A DNA stretch of 16,653 nt from Winogradskyella sp. GTDB lineage: Bacteria; Bacteroidota; Bacteroidia; Flavobacteriales; Flavobacteriaceae. Below, piece after piece: positions 1-6,693 of the stretch. The notes beneath the pieces are model-generated. The model worked only from the letters and a program-made list of their open reading frames with translations. It was not told the DNA's origin and did not search any database. The first letter of the stretch is position 1, and each line of letters starts with the position of its first letter. The stretch spans positions 1 through 16,653 of the forward strand of contig JASBSE010000117.1 of NCBI GenBank assembly GCA_030149115.1, read 5' to 3'. The position numbers and the translations under genes were made by a program.

Positions 1-702
1 ATGGTACGTCACAACTACTCCGGTCTGTGCTCCTATCACCTCTGCATCTCGATCACTCAAGGTAAACTCTACAAACCCATCTAAATCATCATCACACTCC
101 TCTAAGGCTATTGGCATATTTGCTACCGGATTACCTAAAACTTCTAATAATAGAGGGGTTACAGCGTAGCATTCAGCATTATTGTTGTCCTCTAATCGAG
201 CATAAACTGTTTGGTTATTTGGTGCTACATTATTGTATGGAGATGTTAATGGATCTATATCGTCTTCAGCATCTGTCTCGGTTAAGTGATAAGTTACACT
301 TACACTATCAGGATCATTTGTTGCGATAACCTCTGTATCTCTATCTGTTAAGGTGAATGTTCCTATACCATCTATCACATCACCATCACAAACTTGTATT
401 GGCGTTATCATATTTCCTATTGTAAGACCTGAGAATAAAAGCTGAAATGATGTAGTATCAAAACACTCTTGTGAAGCATCAGCTATACGAACCCAAATGG
501 TTTGAGGGTCAGAAGTATTGGTGTAATTTGTTGGTAAAGCTCCAACATTATCAATAGCATCTTGTTCTGTAAGATGATAGGAAATTACAAAATCATCAGG
601 GTTTTGATCTCCTAATACATCATCATCATTTTCAGATAAATCAAATTCAGCTGAAGCATCAGCATCGCAAACAGATAAGTTTGGTGGTACATTAGCTATA
701 GG
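1..702 (-). repeat. Three tandem degenerate protein repeats (about 93-98 residues each) in the surface protein
   Basis: Unit 1 covers about 702-424, unit 2 about 423-130, and unit 3 starts near 129 and leaves the window. Each unit begins with a short N-x-P segment and a cysteine followed by an acidic run (Cys592, Cys685, Cys783 of the protein; spacing 93 and 98 residues). It continues with an F-x-L-(S/T)-(E/D) motif and an acidic DAEVIG-like stretch, then the signature (V/I)-(S/T)-Y-H-L-T-E-x-D-A. The end of each unit carries T-x-(W/Y)-x-R-(I/L). The repeats are diverged at the DNA level and visible mainly as protein. Similar LTExDA repeats are common in long flavobacterial cell-surface proteins, and their number varies. 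Confidence 0.8.
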
Positions 703-2442
703 ACTTGGTCTAAACTCTACAAAAATACTGTCTGATGTTTCGCAACCAGGTGCAAAGACTACATTAACAAAATAATACCCTTCATCCGTTATATCAATTG
801 TAGAACTCGTCTCGCCGTTAATAACAGTAGCATCATTTAAATCATTAGAATCTGGAGAATAATACCATGTATGCGTTGCTGACGGTGCTTCTGTATCTAA
901 AGTAATTGAATTACCACCACACTCTGCAGTCCCAGCGGCAATTGTTATGTCATCACCTAAACTACCCCCTAAATTAAAACTCCCTGCTTCTAAAAATATA
1001 GCTGAATCCCAAATAGAGTCGCCTTCATCAGCAACAACTAGTTTTATCTCATACGTTGTATTTGGAATAACAGCAGCAGTTGCCGTTAAAACGATTGTAC
1101 GCCCACCATAATTAGTATCACCTAACTCATATCCTTCGAAAAAAGCAGGATTATCAGTACAAGTACCAGAATTATTAATATTGGTTACACTTACAGGTGT
1201 ACCATCAGGCAAAACGGCCAAATTAGTATATGCTGTTGTTCCTACTTCACGCAATAAAAAAGCAAAAGCATCAGCAAAACTACATTCAGTACTACCATCA
1301 TATTCTTCAGAGAACATGATATAACGGAAACTTATAGTATTTGATGTAGGAACAAAATTGAATTTAACATAGGTTGCGTCATTAGAGTTAAAACTTGGAT
1401 CTGCAGGTAAGAATAAAGCTTCTAATTCTGCATCACCGCCTAAACCTAGATTTGTTGATGCTGTTGTTCCTGGCCCATCATCTTGATTACCTCCTTCATA
1501 TGCTCTACCAGTAGAGAGTACAATTCCTTCTTCGAAAGGAAAATTAGATGCTCCACCTCTTGTAAAATATCCGTAACTTTTGGTTTGAAGAGCGTTTGGC
1601 GCACCACTAACTTGCACCTCAAAATTATCAACACCTGAACACCCACCTGAAACTAAAACATTCTCTATCAACTGTTCTAAGTTAAATGAAGATTCTGGAT
1701 ATGCTGAATTATTTATAGTAACAATTGGTTCTAATACATTGACAAAAAATGTTACACTTTCTTCACAACCAATAGGGTTATCATCTTGTACCGTTAATGT
1801 TACTAAATACGTACCTGGCGTGGTATAAGTATTTGAAACATTTGTCCCTGTCCCAACATTACCATCACCAAAACTCCATGAGTATGTCGCATTTGTGCCA
1901 TCTACGGAAAATGAAGCACCACCAACAAAATCAACTGTTTCACCTGGTAAAACCTCAACAACATTTGGAGAAATTTCTGCAGGTGTTGTACTTACAACTT
2001 CTGGTATTATTGTTTGACATGAAACTGCACATGTAATATTTGCTTCCCAGCCAGTTGTATTTAGAGAACCATTAGAAGTGAAGGTTACAGTTAAACATCC
2101 AGATGTATTACCAGCTGATGCTATTATTGTACCTGGAGAAGCCACACCAGAATATGTACCTATAATAGGTGCAGTAGTATCATCACCATCATAAATGGTT
2201 AAAATATCTGTATTCAACTGTGTGTTAAAATCAATAAAATCTAGAATAATAAACTCATCGGCATTCGGCGCACAAATTGTGGTTGTGAAATTTTCATCAT
2301 TTCCATAATTACCAAACTCGCCTCCTGAATCAAAAAACCTATCAGGTTCACAACGTGTAAATGTTCCATCTTGCATCGAGACATCTTGAGAATATCCAAG
2401 AGCCGAGATTATCAATGTGGTTAAAATTAATATCTTTTTCAT
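1..2442 (-). CDS. Large secreted CUB/PKD/choice-of-anchor-L surface protein, probable type IX secretion substrate (partial, C-terminus outside window)
   Basis: The reading frame is open from the ATG at 2442-2440 to the left window edge (814 codons, no stop), so the C-terminus is missing. Residues 1-19 form a signal peptide (basic MKK, hydrophobic core, ending GYSQ). Residues about 29-139 resemble a CUB domain (ILTIYDGDD, then LTVTF, then GWEANITC). A PKD domain follows at about 150-235, with the hallmark WSFGDG near residue 190. Residues about 255-490 look like a choice-of-anchor-L domain: GIVLSTG, FRYIMFSEEYDG and SIWDSAIFLEAGSF are its usual landmarks. An Ig-like stretch (490-575) leads into degenerate repeats from about residue 581. 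In Flavobacteriaceae, proteins of this layout are usually exported by the type IX system through a C-terminal sorting domain; that domain lies beyond the window, so the secretion route is inferred. The likely role is adhesion or surface attachment; no ligand or enzymatic motif is visible. No terminator or strong promoter is seen in the upstream spacer. Confidence 0.85.
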   Translation of the reverse strand, partial: MKKILILTTLIISALGYSQDVSMQDGTFTRCEPDRFFDSGGEFGNYGNDENFTTTICAPNADEFIILDFIDFNTQLNTDILTIYDGDDTTAPIIGTYSGVASPGTIIASAGNTSGCLTVTFTSNGSLNTTGWEANITCAVSCQTIIPEVVSTTPAEISPNVVEVLPGETVDFVGGASFSVDGTNATYSWSFGDGNVGTGTNVSNTYTTPGTYLVTLTVQDDNPIGCEESVTFFVNVLEPIVTINNSAYPESSFNLEQLIENVLVSGGCSGVDNFEVQVSGAPNALQTKSYGYFTRGGASNFPFEEGIVLSTGRAYEGGNQDDGPGTTASTNLGLGGDAELEALFLPADPSFNSNDATYVKFNFVPTSNTISFRYIMFSEEYDGSTECSFADAFAFLLREVGTTAYTNLAVLPDGTPVSVTNINNSGTCTDNPAFFEGYELGDTNYGGRTIVLTATAAVIPNTTYEIKLVVADEGDSIWDSAIFLEAGSFNLGGSLGDDITIAAGTAECGGNSITLDTEAPSATHTWYYSPDSNDLNDATVINGETSSTIDITDEGYYFVNVVFAPGCETSDSIFVEFRPSPIANVPPNLSVCDADASAEFDLSENDDDVLGDQNPDDFVISYHLTEQDAIDNVGALPTNYTNTSDPQTIWVRIADASQECFDTTSFQLLFSGLTIGNMITPIQVCDGDVIDGIGTFTLTDRDTEVIATNDPDSVSVTYHLTETDAEDDIDPLTSPYNNVAPNNQTVYARLEDNNNAECYAVTPLLLEVLGNPVANMPIALEECDDDLDGFVEFTLSDRDAEVIGAQTGVVVTYH

Positions 2443-2607
2443 AGTTAGCCAGGATTCATTTAAAAACACATTAAAATGTAATCGATTTAACATTTTATGC
2501 TTCGTTTTTACAAATGAGGACGAAATTTAATCAAATAAAATGAATTGACTTAAGAAATTAGTTACAAAACATTATATACAGGATTAACGTTTCATGTTGA
2601 TATTTCA

Positions 2608-2615
2608 TATTTTTG
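2608..2615 (+). promoter_or_regulatory. Bacteroidota-type -7 promoter element (TATTTTTG) before the Nfu gene
   Basis: TATTTTTG fits the TAnnTTTG consensus of the Bacteroidota primary sigma factor. It ends 10 nt before the ATG at 2626, so the predicted transcript would have a leader of only a few bases. No convincing -33 TTG element is seen at the usual distance. The call rests on the consensus match alone. Confidence 0.5.
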
Positions 2616-2625
2616 CATAAAAAAG

Positions 2626-3528
2626 ATGCCTAAGACAAAAATAACAATAGTTCCTACCTCAAATGAAACCATTATAAAATTTGAAGCTGATCGATTTTTA
2701 ACCAATCACAATAGCTTTGAATTTAATAACATTGACGACGCTAAAGATTCCCCTTTAGCCCAACAATTATTCTACTTGCCGTTTGTTAAAAAAGTATACA
2801 TAGCATCCAACTTTGTTGCTATTGAACGCTACAACATTGTAGCATGGGCCGATGTGCAGGATGAAGTGGCTGAACAAATAGAAGACTACCTTTCTAACGA
2901 CGGAATAATAGTTACCGAAGATGCCATAAAACCCAAAGCCGCAGTTACGGTTTACGCAGAGAGCACCCCTAACCCAAGCGTACTAAAATTTGTATGCAAC
3001 AAGGTTTTGGTTCCAAATGTTTACGAATTCACCACTATTGAAGAAGCAAAACCTTCTCCATTAGCAACCGCTTTATTTCAATTCCCTTTTGTAAAGAATG
3101 TGTTCATGGAAAAAAACTTTATTTCTATTACAAAGTTTGACATTATTGAATGGGAAGAAATAACACTCCAACTCAGAGAGTTTTTAAAATCTTATGTTGA
3201 AGAAGGTAAAACCATTCTCAATGATGATGCTCCAAAAAAACTTAATAAAACAGATGAGGCTATTGAGCAAAAGTTTGAAGCTTTAGACGACACTTCAAAA
3301 AATATTGTGAATATTCTAGAAGAATACGTTAAACCTGCGGTAGCAAGTGATGGAGGTAATATAGAATTCCGATCTTATGATGAGCAAACAAAAAAAGTTG
3401 AAGTTTTACTGCAAGGTGCGTGCAGTGGTTGCCCTTCGTCTACTTTCACTTTAAAAAATGGTATTGAAAGTATGCTTAGAGAAATGCTGAATGATGCTTC
3501 TATCTCCGTTAATGCAATTAATGGTTAA
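2626..3528 (+). CDS. NifU/Nfu-family iron-sulfur cluster scaffold or carrier with duplicated N-terminal domain
   Basis: This 300-residue cytosolic protein is predicted to bind a labile Fe-S cluster and pass it to client apoproteins. The C-terminal part (about 220-295) is a NifU C-terminal domain with the motif VASDGGNIEF (239-248) and the cluster-binding pair Cys266-x-x-Cys269 (GACSGCPSS). Ahead of it lie two copies of the Nfu N-terminal domain, residues about 4-95 and 106-197. They are clearly homologous: SPLAQQLF with PFVKKVYI in copy 1 corresponds to SPLATALF with PFVKNVFM in copy 2, at an offset of 102 residues. Only copy 2 keeps the family hallmark TPNPSVLKF; copy 1 has a degenerate TSNETIIKF. 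The ATG at 2626 lies just behind a TATTTTTG element and is the natural start. The dodecin gene follows 75 nt downstream on the same strand. The scaffold assignment is family knowledge; the clients are unknown. Confidence 0.9.
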   Translation: MPKTKITIVPTSNETIIKFEADRFLTNHNSFEFNNIDDAKDSPLAQQLFYLPFVKKVYIASNFVAIERYNIVAWADVQDEVAEQIEDYLSNDGIIVTEDAIKPKAAVTVYAESTPNPSVLKFVCNKVLVPNVYEFTTIEEAKPSPLATALFQFPFVKNVFMEKNFISITKFDIIEWEEITLQLREFLKSYVEEGKTILNDDAPKKLNKTDEAIEQKFEALDDTSKNIVNILEEYVKPAVASDGGNIEFRSYDEQTKKVEVLLQGACSGCPSSTFTLKNGIESMLREMLNDASISVNAING

Positions 3529-3603
3529 GAAAAGTTGAGTTTTAAGTGACTTTTCAGGTTATATCGTTTCTAAAAAAACAGAAACATTATAAAACAATAT
3601 ATT

Positions 3604-3804
3604 ATGGCAGTATTAAAAGTAATTGAAGTATTATCAAATTCTGATAAAAGCTGGGAAGATGCAACTAAAAAAGCAGTAAAAGAAGCATCAAAAACTGTAA
3701 AAAATATACGTTCTGTATATGTACAAGATCAAAGTGCTATTGTTAAAGATGGAGATGTCATAGAATTTAGAGTTAACTTAAAGTTGACATTCGAAGTGAA
3801 ATAA
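3604..3804 (+). CDS. Dodecin family small flavin-binding protein
   Basis: This 66-residue protein has the whole dodecin layout: a first beta strand (AVLKVIEVLSNS), an amphipathic helix (SWEDATKKAVKEASKTVKNI, 16-35), and two further strands (SVYVQDQSAIV and VIEFRVNLKLTFEV). Dodecins assemble into hollow dodecamers that sequester flavins such as riboflavin or lumichrome in the cytosol. Compared from memory with archaeal and mycobacterial dodecins, the position of the flavin-stacking Trp (DWFEV or VWAEV) is Ser37 here, with Tyr39 nearby; the only Trp is Trp17 in the helix. Flavin binding may therefore be weaker or different. The gene lies 75 nt behind the Nfu gene and is closed by a hairpin terminator 25 nt after its stop, so it could be co-transcribed with Nfu or have its own promoter; no TAnnTTTG match is seen directly upstream. 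Confidence 0.88.
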   Translation: MAVLKVIEVLSNSDKSWEDATKKAVKEASKTVKNIRSVYVQDQSAIVKDGDVIEFRVNLKLTFEVK

Positions 3805-3828
3805 TTGTAAAAACAATATTTTAAATTT

Positions 3829-3852
3829 ACTCGGCTTACTACCGAGTTTTTT
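3829..3852 (+). terminator. Rho-independent terminator after the dodecin gene
   Basis: ACTCGG (3829-3834) pairs with CCGAGT (3842-3847) around a 7-nt loop and runs directly into a T6 tract (3847-3852). It starts 25 nt after the dodecin stop and ends 20 nt before the MscS start, separating the two genes. Confidence 0.8.
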
Positions 3853-3872
3853 ATTCAATAAAATTAATCAAC

Positions 3873-4685
3873 ATGGAGACACAAAAATGGATAGATAAAG
3901 GTTACGACTTAATTGTTGAGTTTGCACCTAAAGTTTTAGCAGCAATTCTAATATGGATAATTGGAAGCTGGATTATAAAAATGTTAATGAAGGGCATTAA
4001 AAAAGCCATGACTAAAGCTAATTACGATGATAGCTTAAAAAAATTCTTACTAAACTTACTAAGTTGGATTTTTAAAATCGTACTAATTCTTGTTGTACTA
4101 GGCACTATGGGTGTTGAGACCACATCATTTGCTGCAATTCTTGCCGCAGCCGGTTTGGCTATAGGTATGGCTCTACAAGGGTCTCTTGGGAATTTTGCGG
4201 GAGGTGTTTTGATAATGACTTTTAAGCCCTTTAAGATTGGAGATCTCATTGAAGCACAAGGCGAAATTGGAGTCGTAAAAGAAATTGAAATTTTCACAAC
4301 CAAATTAACGGGACTTTCTAACAAAGAAATTATTATTCCTAACGGAGCCCTTTCTAATGGTAATATAATAAATTATACTACGGAAGGAACCAGACGTGTA
4401 GACTTGGTTTTTGGTGTAAGTTATGATGCAGATATAAAACAAACTAAAGAGGTTTTAATGAATGTACTTGCATCTAATCCTAAAATATTAAAAGAACCTG
4501 CTCCTGCAGTTACGGTATTAGAATTAGCAGACAGTTCTGTTAATTTTGCAGTAAGACCTTGGAGTAAAGCTGAAGATTACTGGAGTGTTTATTTTGAAGT
4601 TACAGAAAATACAAAAGAAGCATTGGATGCAGCTGGTATAGAAATACCTTATCCTCATTCTGTAGAAATACATAAAGAAAGTTAG
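3873..4685 (+). CDS. mscS: Small-conductance mechanosensitive channel, MscS family
   Basis: This 270-residue inner-membrane channel would open under membrane tension to release solutes during hypo-osmotic shock. It has the E. coli-type short MscS layout: TM1 at about 18-38, TM2 at about 60-80, and the pore-lining TM3 at about 87-115 with the Gly/Ala packing pattern AAGLAIGMALQGSLGNFAGG. The cytosolic beta domain follows, with FKIGDLIE (120-127) and the highly conserved IIPNG (154-158), then an alpha/beta C-terminal cage domain. Length matches the minimal family (about 270-290). The gene converges on tsaB and the two stop codons overlap: TAG at 4683-4685 and, on the other strand, TAA at 4684-4682. 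Its terminator appears to lie inside tsaB. It starts 20 nt after the dodecin terminator, so it probably has its own promoter, which I could not pinpoint. Confidence 0.93.
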   Translation: METQKWIDKGYDLIVEFAPKVLAAILIWIIGSWIIKMLMKGIKKAMTKANYDDSLKKFLLNLLSWIFKIVLILVVLGTMGVETTSFAAILAAAGLAIGMALQGSLGNFAGGVLIMTFKPFKIGDLIEAQGEIGVVKEIEIFTTKLTGLSNKEIIIPNGALSNGNIINYTTEGTRRVDLVFGVSYDADIKQTKEVLMNVLASNPKILKEPAPAVTVLELADSSVNFAVRPWSKAEDYWSVYFEVTENTKEALDAAGIEIPYPHSVEIHKES

Positions 4686-5353
4686 GCTTTCTTTTTAATA
4701 GCTACAAAATCCTTTAAATAATAAGGCTCAAAATAGGCGACATCTTCGATGTCGCTTTTTTTATACTTTAACTCGGACAATGAACTCATATCGTTTGCAG
4801 ATGGTAATTTACCATCAATAAAAACGGCATTTGGATGATTAATTAGCTGCTGAGTTTTAGCAACTCCATTTCCTATAAAGTAAACTCTATTTTCTTTTAA
4901 CAAGTCTGCATAACTATCTACAGTTAATATTTCCGCTTTAATATCTCTAATCTGTTTATGACTATGACTAAAAATAGCTGAATACACTTCCATTCGACGT
5001 GCATCTAGCATTGGTATAATAACACCTTCATTAACGCTTACCTGATGAGCCAAACTTTCTAACGTAGAAACGGAAATCAATGGTTTGTTTAAAGCATAAC
5101 TTAATCCTTTAGCCGATGAAACACCTATACGCAAACCTGTATACGAACCAGGACCTTTACTTACTGCTACCGCATCTATATCTTTAGCCAAAATCTTTGC
5201 CTCTTCAAAAACGTCATTGATGTATACGTGCAATGTTTCTGCATGAGAATAGCCAGCACTATTGTCTTCTTTTAAAACTAAAGTCTCCCCATCTTTAGAC
5301 AGAGAGACTGAACAATTCGTTGTGGCTGTTTCTATATTAAGTATAAGAGCCAT
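4682..5353 (-). CDS. tsaB: tRNA threonylcarbamoyladenosine biosynthesis protein TsaB
   Basis: This is a 223-residue cytosolic protein, the partner of TsaD and TsaE in making t6A37 on ANN-decoding tRNAs. TsaB is a catalytically silent ASKH-fold paralogue of TsaD that dimerises with it. Visible family marks are the N-terminal strand and loop ILNIETATTNCSVSL (4-18), SHAETLH (36-42), and the highly conserved KGPGSYTGLRIG (66-77). The C-terminus EDVAYFEPYYLKDF (203-216) resembles other Bacteroidota TsaB proteins. Length is normal for the family. The gene starts 18 nt after the second efflux adaptor and has no obvious promoter of its own, so it probably depends on read-through from the exporter operon or on a promoter inside the adaptor gene. 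Its last codon overlaps the convergent mscS stop. Confidence 0.95.
   Translation of the reverse strand: MALILNIETATTNCSVSLSKDGETLVLKEDNSAGYSHAETLHVYINDVFEEAKILAKDIDAVAVSKGPGSYTGLRIGVSSAKGLSYALNKPLISVSTLESLAHQVSVNEGVIIPMLDARRMEVYSAIFSHSHKQIRDIKAEILTVDSYADLLKENRVYFIGNGVAKTQQLINHPNAVFIDGKLPSANDMSSLSELKYKKSDIEDVAYFEPYYLKDFVAIKKKA
4737..4762 (+). terminator. Rho-independent terminator for mscS, nested in the tsaB coding sequence
   Basis: GCGACATC (4737-4744) and GATGTCGC (4748-4755) form a perfect 8-bp GC-containing stem with a TTC loop, followed at once by seven T (4756-4762) on the plus strand. It lies 52 nt beyond the mscS stop and wholly inside tsaB, where it encodes residues 198-206 (KKSDIEDVA) of TsaB. 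The T tract follows only on the plus strand, so it should act on mscS transcripts and not on tsaB transcripts. Confidence 0.75.
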
Positions 5354-5371
5354 TAAATATTATTTAAGTTT

Positions 5372-6685
5372 TTAATCCTCCTTCTTATCTTTAACTTCAG
5401 AGTATCCTTCTTTTTTATTTTTATACTCTATTGAGTCACCTGGGTTAAGAGATTTAGAAACCATATTGTAAGGTCCTGTTATAATCTTGTCATCTTTAGA
5501 CAATCCAGATGTAATTTCGATATTAGAATCATCCTGAATACCTGTTTTTACAACTCTTAGTTTAGCTTTTCCATTATCGTCAACAAACACACATTCAAAT
5601 TTTTCTTCTTCCTTTTGTGTTTCTTCATCTTCAAAATTTTCTTTTACTTCAAAAGGTTTTTTGGTAGAAGATGTATCAGTCTTAATAACAACAGCGCTAA
5701 TTGGCACTGCAATAACATTATTCCTTGTTTTAGTAATAATATCTACAGTGGCTGTCATGCCTGGTCTGAACGGAGAATATGTTTCTGGCTTCCCTTCTGT
5801 TAAATCTTTATAAGATTCTTCTAAAATTCTGACTTTAACTTTAAAATTAGTAACCTGATCTGCTGTTAATTCTCCAGCTGCAGAATTTGCTATTTCGGTT
5901 ACCACACCTTTAAACTCCTTCTTTAAGTATGCATCTACCTCAACAATTGTTGAATCACCAATGCTTACTTTAACTATATCATTTTCATTAACATCTACCT
6001 CAACTTCCATGTTATTAAGGTTTGCAACACGCAAAATCTCTGTTCCCGCCATTTGTTGCGTTCCAACAACACGTTCGCCCTCTTCTACATTGAGCATAGA
6101 GATTGTACCACTCATTGGTGCGTAAATAGTGGTTCTGTTTAGGTTGTCTTTGGCTTCATTAACAGTTGCTGCAGCACTCTGCACACTGTAATATGCTGAA
6201 CTTTTTCCGGCAACTGCAGTTTCGTAATTTGCAATAGCTCTATCCCAATCTGCCTTAGAAATTACCCCTTTTTCAAATAATAATTTATTTCTATCATAAT
6301 CTGCTTTGGCTTGTTTTAAAGTTGCTTCAGCTTGCTCTAAATTAGCTCTTACATTTTGATAAGTAGCCTGACTCCTATTTACAGCAGATTGAATTAAATC
6401 TGGATTTACTCTAACTAATAAATCCCCTTTTTTAACCTCTTGACCTTCCTTAAATGGTAATTCTAAAATTTCACCTGATACTTCTGAAGAAATTTTAACC
6501 TCTACTTCTGGTTGTATTTTTCCAGTAGCCGAAACGGTCTCAACGATATCTTTTAGAGCAACTTCCTTTACTATAACTTCTTTAGAGTCACCCTTTTCAC
6601 CAAACCATCCCATTGATTTTCCTGTCACTAATATTATTAGTAATGCGACAACAACACCAATTATAATTTTTACTGTTTTACTCAT
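5372..6685 (-). CDS. Periplasmic adaptor (membrane fusion) protein of MacA/HlyD type, adaptor 2
   Basis: This 437-residue adaptor is anchored by one N-terminal membrane helix (about 7-22) with the rest in the periplasm, where it would bridge inner-membrane pump and TolC-type exit duct. The lipoyl-like half motifs are at about 63-93 (ISSEVSGEILELPFKEGQEV) and 186-210 (IYAPMSGTISMLNVEEGERV). They flank an alanine-rich coiled-coil hairpin at about 95-184. A beta-barrel and membrane-proximal domain follow (FRPGMTATVDI, then NVIAVPISAV). A charged insert rich in Glu and Lys (about 343-362) interrupts the membrane-proximal domain, and the tail is strongly charged. It starts 8 nt after the TolC-family gene and 18 nt ahead of tsaB. 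No pump subunit follows it, so its partner is probably the ABC pump upstream; an unlinked RND pump is possible. Confidence 0.9.
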   Translation of the reverse strand: MSKTVKIIIGVVVALLIILVTGKSMGWFGEKGDSKEVIVKEVALKDIVETVSATGKIQPEVEVKISSEVSGEILELPFKEGQEVKKGDLLVRVNPDLIQSAVNRSQATYQNVRANLEQAEATLKQAKADYDRNKLLFEKGVISKADWDRAIANYETAVAGKSSAYYSVQSAAATVNEAKDNLNRTTIYAPMSGTISMLNVEEGERVVGTQQMAGTEILRVANLNNMEVEVDVNENDIVKVSIGDSTIVEVDAYLKKEFKGVVTEIANSAAGELTADQVTNFKVKVRILEESYKDLTEGKPETYSPFRPGMTATVDIITKTRNNVIAVPISAVVIKTDTSSTKKPFEVKENFEDEETQKEEEKFECVFVDDNGKAKLRVVKTGIQDDSNIEITSGLSKDDKIITGPYNMVSKSLNPGDSIEYKNKKEGYSEVKDKKED

Positions 6686-6693
6686 TTCTAATA

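Noticed and set aside
1446..2036. Short frames on both strands inside the surface-protein gene
   Set aside because: The minus-strand surface-protein frame is continuous here and encodes recognisable PKD and choice-of-anchor-L segments.
3529..3555. Hairpin GAAAAGT/ACTTTTC just after the Nfu stop
   Set aside because: AT-rich 7-bp stem with a 13-nt loop and no T tract; too weak to call a terminator.
3566..3585. Inverted repeat GTTTCT/AGAAAC upstream of dodecin
   Set aside because: Six-base arms in AT-rich DNA are expected by chance and no T tract or known operator matches it.
4022..4324. Antisense reading frame of 100 codons within mscS
   Set aside because: It is the shadow of a strongly supported MscS gene; the product is low in recognisable features and lacks any promoter or family signal.
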